The position numbers and the translations under genes are program-made. Below are positions 10,322 to 17,969 of a stretch of 38,610 nucleotides of DNA, piece by piece (position 1 is the stretch's first letter; each line of letters opens with the position of its first letter). Below the pieces are notes generated by a model. The model did not search any database, was not told where the DNA came from, and saw only the letters and a list, made by a program, of their open reading frames with translations. The stretch is from Eubacterium sp. (GTDB taxonomy: Bacteria > Bacillota > Clostridia > Lachnospirales > Lachnospiraceae): contig JAETSX010000032.1 of assembly GCA_021769425.1 (NCBI GenBank), positions 1-38,610 of the forward strand, in the 5' to 3' direction.

Positions 10322-10351
10322 ATTATAATTTTCCTGATCCCATATTGTCAA
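10322..10351 (-). promoter_or_regulatory. Promoter of the cohesin-like/gntR/clpC unit
   Basis: On the minus strand a perfect TTGACA (10346-10351) and a perfect TATAAT (10322-10327) are 18 nt apart. This predicts transcription from about 10315 and a 5' leader of about 90 nt before ATG 10224. No other comparable promoter is visible before gntR or clpC, whose gaps are only 22 and 12 nt. Confidence 0.85.
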
Positions 10352-10435
10352 GAGTTATGAACATAAAAACATTGGATTCTGTGGCAATAAAACCGAAGGC
10401 TGAACCGTAACTTGGATTCTGTATGATATTAATGC

Positions 10436-10536
10436 CAAACAGAACTGTCAGAAAATGAAATTTGGATACCATACAACGTCATGCTCCCAAAAAACAGAGC
10501 ATATTTTGTATAGTCTTTTCCTGACAGTCCAGTTTG
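10436..10536. repeat. Imperfect inverted repeat with an internal hairpin
   Basis: Arms at 10436-10455 and 10516-10536 match as inverted repeats apart from a few mismatches and one indel. Between them lies a second small hairpin, ATGCTC/GAGCAT (about 10481-10503), with an A-rich loop. The structure is downstream of the ABC ATPase remnant on the minus strand, so it could be a terminator or a degenerate MITE-like element. The rest of 10352-10598 shows no gene. Confidence 0.5.
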
Positions 10537-10598
10537 ATACCCATAAATGAATTTCTTTACAGAAGGAATCTTCCCTCCAAATACCGTTTTTTGCGGAT

Positions 10599-10796
10599 TC
10601 AATTCACCAACTTTCCTTTCTGCAGCCGATATACTTCATCGCATAACACATTGATATCTTCTGCACGATGGGGGGAAAGAATTACCGTCACTCCGCCGTT
10701 TTTTATTTCCAGCAGAATTTCCCTCACATCCCTCACTCCATCCTCATCTAAAAGAGCGGAAAACTCATCCGGCGCCAAAAGCCTTAGATTCTCCAT
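10599..10796 (-). pseudogene. Remnant of an ABC transporter ATP-binding protein (C-terminal part only)
   Basis: The 65-residue reading frame matches the end of an ABC ATPase. A degenerate Walker B/D-loop region (DEFSALLDEDGV instead of the usual LDEPxxxLD) is followed by an H-loop-like segment (VTVILSPHRAEDI, normally ASHxxxDI), then CDEVYRLQKGKL. The Walker A, Q-loop and signature motif are absent, so it cannot be a working ATPase. It begins 9 nt after the acyltransferase stop and has only a poor ribosome binding site. It may be residue of a deleted transporter locus. Confidence 0.65.
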
Positions 10797-10805
10797 AATT
10801 TTTCA

Positions 10806-11867
10806 TCACTTGCCGCATTCCTTTCCCTGAAGCAGCTTTTCTACCATCCGCCCAACCGTTTCCCGGAAGATCACCGCAAGCGCCAGAGTAATCCCAAAAC
10901 AGAGAATCACATATCCGTACTTCCTGATATCGGATGGTTCCCCAGCCAACAGACAGGGCTTTAAAACAATCATCGGCAGCCTCTGCAGAATATACAGCCC
11001 GAACAAATTCCGGCCCAGCCACTGCAGCGGTCTGCTGTCTATCACAAACTTCATGGTAAATACCACTACCATCCCGGCAAAACTGAACACCCACCACTGG
11101 TATACGGCAAAACGCTCATTTCCTATAAAATACACAGACAGATATCCCGCTGCAAACAGCAGAAGCGTCAGCGCCCAGGTTCCCCAATTCCGGTTCACCA
11201 GCTTCTCTATCCTGGTACGGTGCAGGGAAAACAGCATCCCCCAGAAATAACATAAAGCGGTATTATACCACCAGTCCTCTTTTCCCATCAGACGCAGAAC
11301 GGCAATGTAGGCCAGAGAAAGCAGAAACACTCCAAGCGCCGCCTTTCCATGGCTTTTCTTGCAAATCCGAAAGGAAACATAAGTAAAGAGATACAGCCAT
11401 AAAATGCAGAACACATACCAGTTGCTGTTCCCCACGCTTTCCCAGCCGATAAATACCAACAGCATTTTTTTCAGGCTGTAACGGGCTCCTTCCAGATATC
11501 TGCATGCCAGAAACAAAATCATGGCGCAGTCAAACTGCAGCAGTACCTTGCAAAATCTCTGTCTGGGAATCTGCCTGACATATGCCTGTCCTTTTCGTTT
11601 GATGGATTCCATCACGCCATAGCCGGAATAAAAGAGAAACATCACCACAATGCACTGCCCAATCTGCCGCAGGATCTCATAAGGGCGATCCAGATATGGA
11701 TTGGTAAAATCCGTATAAGTCCAGATATGGGTAAAAAACACCAGCACAAGAAAAAATCCTTTGATGCTGCCTGTCATCTCCATGGACATATAAAACCGCG
11801 CTCCGTCATCCGCCCTCCTAAGCCCCAGGACTGTAAGGAGCATCAGCGCTCCAAAAAATAAAATCAT
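10806..11867 (-). CDS. Acyltransferase-3 family integral membrane protein
   Basis: This 353-aa protein consists of about ten hydrophobic helices and matches the acyltransferase-3 (OafA/OatA-like) membrane fold. An early segment, GFFLVLVFFTHIW, corresponds to the first helix with the family's conserved His, and YSGYGVMESIKRKG follows. Such enzymes move acyl groups onto cell-surface polysaccharides or lipids. The substrate cannot be read. The first residues differ from classic OafA, which starts directly with the His helix. AAGGAG is placed 7 nt before ATG 11867. It stands alone, with no glycan gene cluster around it. Confidence 0.85.
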   Translation of the reverse strand: MILFFGALMLLTVLGLRRADDGARFYMSMEMTGSIKGFFLVLVFFTHIWTYTDFTNPYLDRPYEILRQIGQCIVVMFLFYSGYGVMESIKRKGQAYVRQIPRQRFCKVLLQFDCAMILFLACRYLEGARYSLKKMLLVFIGWESVGNSNWYVFCILWLYLFTYVSFRICKKSHGKAALGVFLLSLAYIAVLRLMGKEDWWYNTALCYFWGMLFSLHRTRIEKLVNRNWGTWALTLLLFAAGYLSVYFIGNERFAVYQWWVFSFAGMVVVFTMKFVIDSRPLQWLGRNLFGLYILQRLPMIVLKPCLLAGEPSDIRKYGYVILCFGITLALAVIFRETVGRMVEKLLQGKECGK

Positions 11868-11884
11868 ATTTTCACTCCTTTGCC

Positions 11885-12058
11885 TCAGCGATAAGCTAAA
11901 ACAGTAACTGTTCAGATACCTTCACTGTTACAGGCATCCGGCCATTGAAAACCGCTTCGCGATGGGCCGGACGCTTCCAGGCTCTGCTCTATGGTACGGT
12001 CAGCGCAGTGAATGCGCAGACCTGTCTGAACTGTTGCCTAAAACATCCTCCTTGTACA
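11885..12058. repeat. Intergenic cluster of palindromes
   Basis: The 194-nt gap between the acyltransferase and the MBL-fold gene is rich in inverted repeats: a short AACAGTAACTGTT dyad near 11900, a CCGGCC/GGCCGG hairpin around 11938-11970, and a strong hairpin at 11998-12022 (GGTC+GCGCA arms with one mismatch and a GTGAA loop). No ORF fits. It resembles the palindrome-rich spacer at 28100-28320 in style and may belong to a genome-wide repeat family. Confidence 0.5.
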
Positions 12059-12061
12059 GCG

Positions 12062-13108
12062 CTATTTCAGCAAAATCTGGTTGGGCGCAGTATAATAGCT
12101 GTACACAATCCTTCCCATATCCAGAATCATATCCTCTTTATCTTTGGAACTGAATTCAGACTCTCCGTTCATCAGCCAATAAGGCGCGTCAAAAAAAGCT
12201 GCTTTCGGATCCACATTTTCATAAAATTCACGGCCCAGCCCCTGAAAGCCGTGATGGGCCATCTGAACATAGTCGGACTTTAAGGCATCCCCGTATTCTT
12301 CCACCAGATATTTGTTCATACGCTTCCTAGCTTTGTCCGTCTTGCCTCCTGCGCTTCCCACGTCGGCGCAGAATAGCATAGATTCTTCTTTGCCTGTTAC
12401 CCGAAACAACAGGGAACCGTCATTCATCAGGTCGTTGGACAGTTCATCAATCCTTTCGTCGTAAGCGCTCAAAACCTCCAGTTCCAGTCCCAAAACATTT
12501 TTCCTGTCACCCTTGTGCAGATATTCCAGGCCAGGGATATCCAAAGAGCGAAACCGTTCCAAATCGCTGTAATCTTCCCAGGAAGCATTTTCCTTAAGAG
12601 TCTCCATATCCGGCAGTTCAATGGTATAGACATGGTGAATCTGGATGCCCTGAAGATCTTCATAAATATTCAAAAAGGATGTGATATGATCCGGATGGGG
12701 ATGGGTCAGAATCCACGCCTCCACATGGTTGCCGTACTGGGCAATAATCTTCCGAAGCCTGTCCTCTTCGTAAGCCTGTCCTCCGTCCACAATCACAAGC
12801 CCGGTGTCTGTGGTAATTGTATAACACATCTCCTGCTGCTGCATAACATCCCCGAACTGGGTGATTTTCCAGCCTTCTTTATGGGGCTTGAGGTCCGGAA
12901 TATAACTGCCGGCCTGGCTGCTTTCCTGAAAAGACGCTTGCTGCCATTCCCTCTGCATATTTTCCTGCATGGATTCAAACTGGCGGACTGCTTCATAGAG
13001 ACGGTTGGTCTTGGAATTTACCTTCCAGATTCCCCAAACTGCCGCCGCCATAAAAATTACTGCTGCCCCAGCAAAGCCTGCCTCTGCGATTACCGTTTTC
13101 CTTTTCAT
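12062..13108 (-). CDS. Membrane-anchored metallo-beta-lactamase-fold hydrolase (ComEC/Rec2-like domain)
   Basis: The start is set at ATG 13108 because AGGGAGGT lies 8 nt upstream and the protein then opens with a basic N-terminus and one membrane helix (about residues 8-28), leaving the enzyme outside. The catalytic domain has the metal motif THPHPDH (HxHxDH), an earlier DGGQ, and later the metal-binding CADVG and MAHHG segments. The layout is that of the MBL domains related to ComEC, though the DNA channel part of ComEC is absent. The length is 348 aa. The substrate is unknown. It could act on a nucleic acid or phosphodiester at the cell surface. Confidence 0.85.
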   Translation of the reverse strand: MKRKTVIAEAGFAGAAVIFMAAAVWGIWKVNSKTNRLYEAVRQFESMQENMQREWQQASFQESSQAGSYIPDLKPHKEGWKITQFGDVMQQQEMCYTITTDTGLVIVDGGQAYEEDRLRKIIAQYGNHVEAWILTHPHPDHITSFLNIYEDLQGIQIHHVYTIELPDMETLKENASWEDYSDLERFRSLDIPGLEYLHKGDRKNVLGLELEVLSAYDERIDELSNDLMNDGSLLFRVTGKEESMLFCADVGSAGGKTDKARKRMNKYLVEEYGDALKSDYVQMAHHGFQGLGREFYENVDPKAAFFDAPYWLMNGESEFSSKDKEDMILDMGRIVYSYYTAPNQILLK

Positions 13109-13287
13109 TCTGACAACCTCCCTGCTGCAAATGATAAATTTATGATACTGCATCAGGGTGCGGATTCCCAGACCGCTGGGGTAAAATTAAAAGTATCTTA
13201 AGTTTTTCAATAAAGTTTCCTTTCATAACAGGGTCAATTGCCATCTCATTTAAGAACTGCTGTACCAGCCGCCGCATCTTTTCTATG

Positions 13288-14322
13288 CTATTTTGAAGTA
13301 ATATGCCCCACATTTTTAATTAAAATCGAAATGCTTCCATCCGGATTGGTAATAAATTCAATGTGCTCGCCATCCTGATACTGTTCCATGGGAATTTTAA
13401 TTTCCACTCCGGTATCTGTGGTAAGATGCTGCTTTCCAAACTTTCTAGCTGTGCTCTCTGACTGAGGTTCAATTCTCACATCTGTTCCCATTTTGTACTT
13501 TTCCAGCTTTTCCTGCACTTCTTCTTTGTATTCCTCTTTTTCTTTAAAAACCTGATCCAGCACAAAGGGCACGTCTACCGCGCCTGTTTCCGCTAACTGG
13601 CTGTGTATAATCTGCTTGGTTTCCATCTGCGCCTCAAACTGCTCCCCGTCATTGCAATACTTCTTCTGCACCGTATCAATGGCCCGGGTGACAATGGAAA
13701 GCTGGGATTTTGGGGACAAGGCTCCGCTGCAGTTTAAAAATAATTTGGAAAAGTAATAGGTTTTTATCCCGTTAACCTCATATTTTTTCTCTGTCAAAGA
13801 AACGGTAAAATCTGACAGATTAATAATTGCAGCCTCCGATAATTTCTGGGTTTCCGTAGGCAGAACCGCCCGAAATTTAATAATCTCGTTCGTATTTCCC
13901 AATGCATCGGAGCGGGTCTGGTGGGTATAGGAAGTTCTGTAATCCATTTTCAGCAATGCAAGATAATTTTCCCCTTCTGCCTCAAAAAGAGCCGCCGCGA
14001 AATCCGCCTGGGGAATCTCAATATTCTGATTCATAATTTCATACAGGCGAGCCGCCAGATTCCGGCTAATTTCTATAAATGTTTCCTCCTCCAATCCGGA
14101 TTCCGCAAAAGCGGCTATCTGCTGATATGCCTGGGATTCTTCCTTGCAAAACTGACAGGTTTTCTTCTCATCCGTGGTTTCAATCCGGTAAATATGCTCC
14201 CGCAGAAAATCTCCGAAATCGGAACCGTAATCCAACAGGGCATCAGAAAGAACCGGCACTCCCACTGTGGAATCTAAAATATGCACAATAACCTTCCGAA
14301 GCCTGATTTCTCCTTTTTCCAT
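13288..14322 (-). CDS. Nucleoid-associated protein (NdpA/YejK family)
   Basis: The family (PF04245) is a DNA-binding, nucleoid-associated group. The visible 344-aa product begins MEKGEIRLRKVIVHILD, the usual N-terminus of the Firmicute members. I chose ATG 14322 rather than the longer ORF start at 14430, because GGGAAAGGA sits just upstream and the longer start would run through the perfect hairpin at 14339-14394. A CxxC pair (CQFCKEE) occurs near residue 60. The exact role is not well defined even in known members. Confidence 0.85.
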   Translation of the reverse strand: MEKGEIRLRKVIVHILDSTVGVPVLSDALLDYGSDFGDFLREHIYRIETTDEKKTCQFCKEESQAYQQIAAFAESGLEEETFIEISRNLAARLYEIMNQNIEIPQADFAAALFEAEGENYLALLKMDYRTSYTHQTRSDALGNTNEIIKFRAVLPTETQKLSEAAIINLSDFTVSLTEKKYEVNGIKTYYFSKLFLNCSGALSPKSQLSIVTRAIDTVQKKYCNDGEQFEAQMETKQIIHSQLAETGAVDVPFVLDQVFKEKEEYKEEVQEKLEKYKMGTDVRIEPQSESTARKFGKQHLTTDTGVEIKIPMEQYQDGEHIEFITNPDGSISILIKNVGHITSK

Positions 14323-14338
14323 CTTTTGTTCCTTTCCC

Positions 14339-14394
14339 AGCGCTACAGCGAACAGTTCCTGTGTATTGAAATATGAACTGTTCGCTGTAGCGCT
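14339..14394. repeat. Perfect 20-bp inverted repeat upstream of the nucleoid-associated protein gene
   Basis: AGCGCTACAGCGAACAGTTC (14339-14358) pairs perfectly with 14375-14394 across a 16-nt loop. There is no T run, so it is not a standard terminator. It falls between the exonuclease gene and the start of the nucleoid-associated gene, directly next to a copy of the short dispersed motif at 14395-14410. It could be a repeated palindromic unit or a regulatory or processing hairpin. Confidence 0.8.
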
Positions 14395-14410
14395 AGAGCG
14401 TGCTTGAAAA
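14395..14410 (-). repeat. Short dispersed motif (TTTTCAAxCACGCTCT), copy 1
   Basis: Read on the minus strand, this is TTTTCAAGCACGCTCT. Closely related copies lie at 15348-15369 and 16101-16120 on the plus strand, so three copies occur within 1.8 kb. The function is unknown. Confidence 0.5.
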
Positions 14411-14475
14411 TTGCTTTCTGACAGATGCATTCCACAATTTGTGAGACACCGGCCGCACCTTGTCCACCAGAACCC

Positions 14476-15231
14476 TTACTCTATCTCCAATTCCACCGGA
14501 CAATGATCTGAGCCAAATACCTGCGTATGAATTTTTGCGTCTTTCAGCTTATCTTTCAAATCCTCAGACACTACAAAATAATCGATCCGCCATCCTGCAT
14601 TCTTCTCTCTGGCTTTAAACCGGTAGGACCACCAGGAGTACACCTGCTCCAAATCAGGATAAAAATGCCGAAAAGTATCAATATAGCCATGGTTCAAAAA
14701 CACAGAGAATTTTTCCCTTTCTTCATCGGTAAATCCTGCGTTTTTCCGATTGGTTTTGGGATTCTTTAAATCAATCTCCTGATGGGCCACATTCAAATCC
14801 CCGCAGAAAATAACGGACTTCTTCTCTTTCAGCCCGTCCAGATAACAAAGCATCGCCTCCTCCCACTCCATGCGGTAGGGAAGCCTTGCCAGTTCATTCT
14901 GGGAATTGGGCGTATAACAGGTTACAAGATAAAATTTCTCATACTCCAGTGTAATGACGCGCCCTTCGGAATCGTGTTCCGGGACGCCTATTCCGTAAGC
15001 TGATGACAATGGTTTGTGTTTTGTAAAAATTGCTGTGCCGGAATATCCTTTCTTCTGAGCATAATTCCAGTAGCTTTCATATTCTTCAGGCAAATCCAGG
15101 GAGATCTGGCCTTCCTGCAGTTTGGTTTCCTGAATGCAGAAAAAGTCTGCACTGCTTTCTTTGAAAAAATCCAGAAACCCTTTCTGCACACAGGCCCGCA
15201 GGCCGTTTACATTCCATGAGATAAATTTCAT
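14476..15231 (-). CDS. xth: Exodeoxyribonuclease III / AP endonuclease
   Basis: This is a base-excision repair enzyme that cuts DNA at abasic sites and trims 3' ends. The 251-aa protein shows the family motifs in order: WNVNGLRA at the N-terminus with the catalytic Asn, IQETKLQ with the metal-binding Glu, CGDLNVAH, and [10 protein letters not shown] at the C-terminus. The length is typical of ExoA/Xth. AAGGAG is correctly placed before ATG 15231. A candidate promoter is at 15327-15355. Confidence 0.96.
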   Translation of the reverse strand: MKFISWNVNGLRACVQKGFLDFFKESSADFFCIQETKLQEGQISLDLPEEYESYWNYAQKKGYSGTAIFTKHKPLSSAYGIGVPEHDSEGRVITLEYEKFYLVTCYTPNSQNELARLPYRMEWEEAMLCYLDGLKEKKSVIFCGDLNVAHQEIDLKNPKTNRKNAGFTDEEREKFSVFLNHGYIDTFRHFYPDLEQVYSWWSYRFKAREKNAGWRIDYFVVSEDLKDKLKDAKIHTQVFGSDHCPVELEIE

Positions 15232-15294
15232 AAGTGAACTGCTCCTTTTCTGATCCTTTTTCTGTTCCGAAATAACTGTTTTGTATGGAAAAGA

Positions 15295-15314
15295 GGCTGA
15301 AATTCATTTCAGCC
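15295..15314 (-). promoter_or_regulatory. Leader hairpin of the exonuclease III gene
   Basis: GGCTGAAAT (15295-15303) pairs perfectly with ATTTCAGCC (15306-15314). It begins only a few bases after the predicted transcription start and is followed by TCTTTT on the minus strand. It may stabilise the 5' end or act as a weak attenuator. Confidence 0.45.
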
Positions 15315-15326
15315 CTGAATGTTCTG

Positions 15327-15355
15327 ATTATAACATGCTTCCCGGAATTTTTCAA
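15327..15355 (-). promoter_or_regulatory. Candidate promoter of the exonuclease III gene
   Basis: On the minus strand TTGAAA (15350-15355) and a perfect TATAAT (15327-15332) are 17 nt apart. The -35 box lies inside copy 2 of the short dispersed motif (15348-15369). Confidence 0.6.
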
Positions 15356-15369
15356 ACACGCTTTAAGAC
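15348..15369 (+). repeat. Short dispersed motif, copy 2
   Basis: TTTTTCAAACACGCTTTAAG is nearly the same as the copies at 16101-16120 and (minus strand) 14395-14410. It overlaps the -35 box of the candidate exonuclease promoter. Confidence 0.5.
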
Positions 15370-15561
15370 GGAGATCCAGTTTCTGCATACCGGATCGTTT
15401 CTTCTGTGTATTTCCGTTCCATGTTAACATTAATTTTTGTCCAATATACAGGTAAAATTCGTTTCTGTCAAGGCAAACTTTCATTTTCATCTGGAATGTC
15501 TCTGATTTTTATGATATCTTTAGGAAAGCAACTATTTATCAATCAGAAAGGAACGAAAACT

Positions 15562-16041
15562 ATGAGACGAAAAGACCGGGAAATCAAGAACATTGATGAC
15601 ATTTTCTCTGTCATCCGGCAATGCAAAACGATACACATTGCCATGGTGGATGATGGAAAGCCTTATGCGGTTGCCCTTAATTTCGGCTTTGACCGGATCG
15701 GGGATACGCTGCTGTTATATCTTCACAGCGCCTTCGAGGGAAGAAAAATGGACATTTTAAAGAAAAACCCCAACGTATATTTTCAGATGGACTGCAACCA
15801 TGCGCCGGCGCCTGGCTCTCCCGGCAATCCCTGCAGCTTCAGCTGGGATTTTGACAGCGTAATGGGCAGCGGGCAGGCCGCCTTCCTCTCCGAACCATCC
15901 CAGAAGGAACATGCCCTGAACCGAATCCTCCAATGCGTGGGAGACCTGGAAGAGGAATTTACATTTCCTGAAAAAATGCTGGAAAATACCTGTGTATGGC
16001 AGATTGCGTCAAATGATTTTACCGGAAAACGCCACCGATAA
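15562..16041 (+). CDS. Pyridoxamine 5'-phosphate oxidase-fold flavoprotein, NimA-like
   Basis: The start at ATG 15562 follows an AGAAAGGA site. The longer upstream frame has no such support. The 159-aa product begins with MRRKDREI and contains HIAMVDDGKPYAVALNFG, the typical first strands of the split-barrel flavin-binding fold, and later HSAFEGRKMDILKKNPNVYFQMD. Members of this group bind FMN or FAD, and some (NimA type) reduce nitroimidazoles. Whether this one does cannot be told from the sequence. It is transcribed divergently from the exonuclease gene and converges on ldh. Confidence 0.85.
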   Translation: MRRKDREIKNIDDIFSVIRQCKTIHIAMVDDGKPYAVALNFGFDRIGDTLLLYLHSAFEGRKMDILKKNPNVYFQMDCNHAPAPGSPGNPCSFSWDFDSVMGSGQAAFLSEPSQKEHALNRILQCVGDLEEEFTFPEKMLENTCVWQIASNDFTGKRHR

Positions 16042-16100
16042 TCCATGCCTTTGAGCCAGCGTTCTTCCAAGAATTTTTCTTTACATTCCATAGAAGTTCC

Positions 16101-16120
16101 TTTTCCAAACACGCTCTAAG
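16101..16120 (+). repeat. Short dispersed motif, copy 3
   Basis: TTTTCCAAACACGCTCTAAG is the third copy of the motif. The stop codon of the lactate dehydrogenase gene (16116-16118) falls inside it. Confidence 0.5.
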
Positions 16121-17072
16121 GCAAATCCAGTCCGCCAATTACTTTTTTCAGGGTATCCGCCGAATGTTTCAGCAGCTCCATTTCCTCCTTATCCAGAGAA
16201 ATCGGCACATGGGTTTCTACGCCGTTCATACCCACCACTGCCGGCATGCTGAGGGCAATGCCTTCCATTCCATAATTCCCATGCTGGATAGAGGATATGG
16301 GCAGAATGGACTTTTCATCCCTTACAATACATTCACAGATCCGTTTCACAGCCATGGCGATTCCGTAATAGGTGGCCTGCTTTTTAGAAATTATTTCATA
16401 GGCGCTGTCTTTCACCTTTTCCGCAATCCTGTCCATTGCCTCTTCATGATTAAAGTGTCCCCGCATTTCACAGAAATCATCCACCGGAATGCCGGACACA
16501 TTTGCGCTGCTCCAGGCGGCAATCTCACTGTCTCCATGCTCACCGATAATAAAAGCATGAACGCTTCGGCTGTCCACCCGCAAATGCTCGCTGAGGGTGT
16601 ATTTCAGCCTTGCCGTATCAAGAACCGTGCCGGAACCCAGCACTCTCTGCTCCGAAAATCCTCCAATTTTCACCGCCGCATACGTCAAGATATCCACCGG
16701 ATTGGATACCACCAGAAGAATACCCGAAAATTCCCGGTTTGCAATTTCCGGTATAATGCTTTTATAGACGGCCACATTTTTATTTACCAGATCAAGCCTG
16801 GTTTCCTCCGGCTTTTGGTTTGCCCCCGCCGTCACAATAATAATGGCGGCGTCTGCAATATCATCATAAGTTCCGGCATAAATTTTCATCTGCCCGGAAA
16901 AAGGAATTCCATGGGCGATATCTTTTGCCTCCCCGTCCGCCTTGTCAAAATTGGCATCCAGCAGCACAAGTTCTGTAAAAAGCCTGCTCTGCATCAGGGT
17001 AAAGGCGATGGAAGAGCCTACGAATCCGCAGCCGATTACAGCCGCTTTTTTTGCATTGATTTGTTTCTTCAT
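16116..17072 (-). CDS. ldh: L-lactate dehydrogenase
   Basis: This enzyme reduces pyruvate to L-lactate with NADH in fermentation. The 318-aa protein has the Rossmann motif GCGFVGSS (residues 15-22), the substrate-binding segment EETRLDLV, SNPVDILTY, and the catalytic IGEHGDSE with the proton-relay His. It matches LDH rather than malate dehydrogenase in the region after GANQKPEETR (102-loop Gln present), which supports lactate as product. AAGGAG precedes ATG 17072. The upstream region carries the 74-bp tandem repeats. Confidence 0.95.
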   Translation of the reverse strand: MKKQINAKKAAVIGCGFVGSSIAFTLMQSRLFTELVLLDANFDKADGEAKDIAHGIPFSGQMKIYAGTYDDIADAAIIIVTAGANQKPEETRLDLVNKNVAVYKSIIPEIANREFSGILLVVSNPVDILTYAAVKIGGFSEQRVLGSGTVLDTARLKYTLSEHLRVDSRSVHAFIIGEHGDSEIAAWSSANVSGIPVDDFCEMRGHFNHEEAMDRIAEKVKDSAYEIISKKQATYYGIAMAVKRICECIVRDEKSILPISSIQHGNYGMEGIALSMPAVVGMNGVETHVPISLDKEEMELLKHSADTLKKVIGGLDLP

Positions 17073-17107
17073 TATTGAATTCGCTCCTTTTTGGGTACTG
17101 TTTCCAT

Positions 17108-17255
17108 ACTATGAAAGTCTCCGACTTCCATAGTAGGATGGCCATGCGGCCCGCCAAACGACAGGCTGAGCTTGATGGGGGACTATGAAAGCCCTTGGCT
17201 TCCATAGTAGGATGGCCATGCGGCCCGCCAAACGACAGGCTGAGCTTGATGGGGG
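17108..17255. repeat. Two exact tandem copies of a 74-bp repeat
   Basis: Units at 17108-17181 and 17182-17255 are nearly identical, and the first bases of a third unit follow. Each begins with a hairpin, ACTATGaAAGYC-NNN-GRCTTcCATAGT. The two copies differ in the stem as GTC/GAC versus GCC/GGC, so pairing is kept by a double change. The rest of the unit contains GGCCATGCGGCCC and ACAGGCTGAGCTTGATGG. A related single copy is at 30707-30766. The remaining part of the 17073-17609 gap shows no convincing gene. Confidence 0.85.
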
Positions 17256-17492
17256 TACTATGAAACGTTTCTATAAGTATACCCCTTGTGAGCGGATGCT
17301 ATTCTTTCCTGTTTTTCAGTTTCCTATTGTCAGACAGCCTCCCTGGCGAACAGGCTCAATCCTTACGGCTGCCCGTTTCCGGAGCCTTCCGATGAAATGC
17401 CGCTCTGTCGTTCATATTTACAGCCATTTTGGGAAACAGTGCGATCTTCTTGCAAGCAAAAAAAGAAGGGATAGAAATTTTTAAAAAGAAAA

Positions 17493-17522
17493 AACCCCGG
17501 GAAACTTGCATTTACCAGGGTT
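17493..17522 (-). terminator. Terminator downstream of the displaced tRNA-Leu 3' end
   Basis: On the minus strand an 8-bp stem (AACCCTGG with CCGGGGTT, one wobble) is followed by TTTTCTTTTT. It lies directly after the 20-bp tRNA-Leu 3' fragment at 17526-17545. It was probably the original terminator of the chromosomal tRNA-Leu before the island inserted. Confidence 0.7.
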
Positions 17523-17525
17523 ACA

Positions 17526-17545
17526 TGCGGAAGATGGGACTTGAA
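17526..17545 (-). other. attL-like fragment: displaced 3' end of tRNA-Leu
   Basis: TGCGGAAGATGGGACTTGAA is identical to the 3' end (T-arm side and acceptor) of both tRNA-Leu genes at 19088 and 24692, and then the match stops. Such a truncated copy is what a tRNA-targeting integrase leaves at the far end of an inserted element. It marks the left limit of the island. Confidence 0.8.
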
Positions 17546-17609
17546 GTATTATTACTCTCAAAAAAACTGATAGAAAGGGGCTTTCTGGCACGTCATCTTC
17601 TAAGTGTAA

Positions 17610-17969
17610 CTAAAAGTTTCCACTTCCGCACTCTGAACAGCTAACCATATTCCCTATTGCTTCTTCCACAACAACATTCAGGCTTTTTCCATGCTCCATT
17701 GCATACAAAGCAGCTCTCCTGTGAAGTTCTGGGCTGATTCTGACATTAACAATTCCTTGATATGGCTGTTCCGGCTCCACATTTCTTTCCTTACAGTCCA
17801 TTAAATATTCATCAATTACATTCTTAAAATCCTGCTCTAATTCCTGTACAGAATCACCTTCATATGATAACAAAGATTTTATCCCTATGACTTTTCCAAA
17901 AAGGCAATGGTCTTCTTCTGAATATACTACATTTCCCTGATACCCTCTGTATGATAACAAATTGTTCAT
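17610..17969 (-). CDS. hicB: HicB-family antitoxin (intact)
   Basis: The 119-aa protein has the HicB layout: an N-terminal partial RNase-H-like fold with YxGxxGxVxYSEEDHCLFGKVIGI, LLSYEGDSVQELEQDFKNVIDEYL, then a C-terminal ribbon-helix-helix DNA-binding segment with NVRISPELHRRAALYAMEHGKSLNVVVEEAI. HicB neutralises the mRNA-cutting toxin HicA and represses the pair. Its ATG overlaps the stop of hicA (ATGA), the usual coupling in hicAB operons. The partner toxin gene is broken by an insertion, so this antitoxin is an orphan. Confidence 0.92.
   Translation of the reverse strand: MNNLLSYRGYQGNVVYSEEDHCLFGKVIGIKSLLSYEGDSVQELEQDFKNVIDEYLMDCKERNVEPEQPYQGIVNVRISPELHRRAALYAMEHGKSLNVVVEEAIGNMVSCSECGSGNF

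Noticed and set aside
10597-11097. Alternative minus-strand ORFs overlapping the acyltransferase end
   Set aside because: They are shadows in other frames of the acyltransferase; its own frame has a ribosome binding site and membrane helices.
15783-16091. Minus-strand ORF starting MECKEKFLEERW with a fair ribosome binding site
   Set aside because: It lies wholly antisense to the NimA-like gene apart from its first codons. It could be a chance frame beyond ldh.
17185-17484. 99-codon plus-strand ORF
   Set aside because: It starts inside the 74-bp repeat and has no ribosome binding site or family resemblance.
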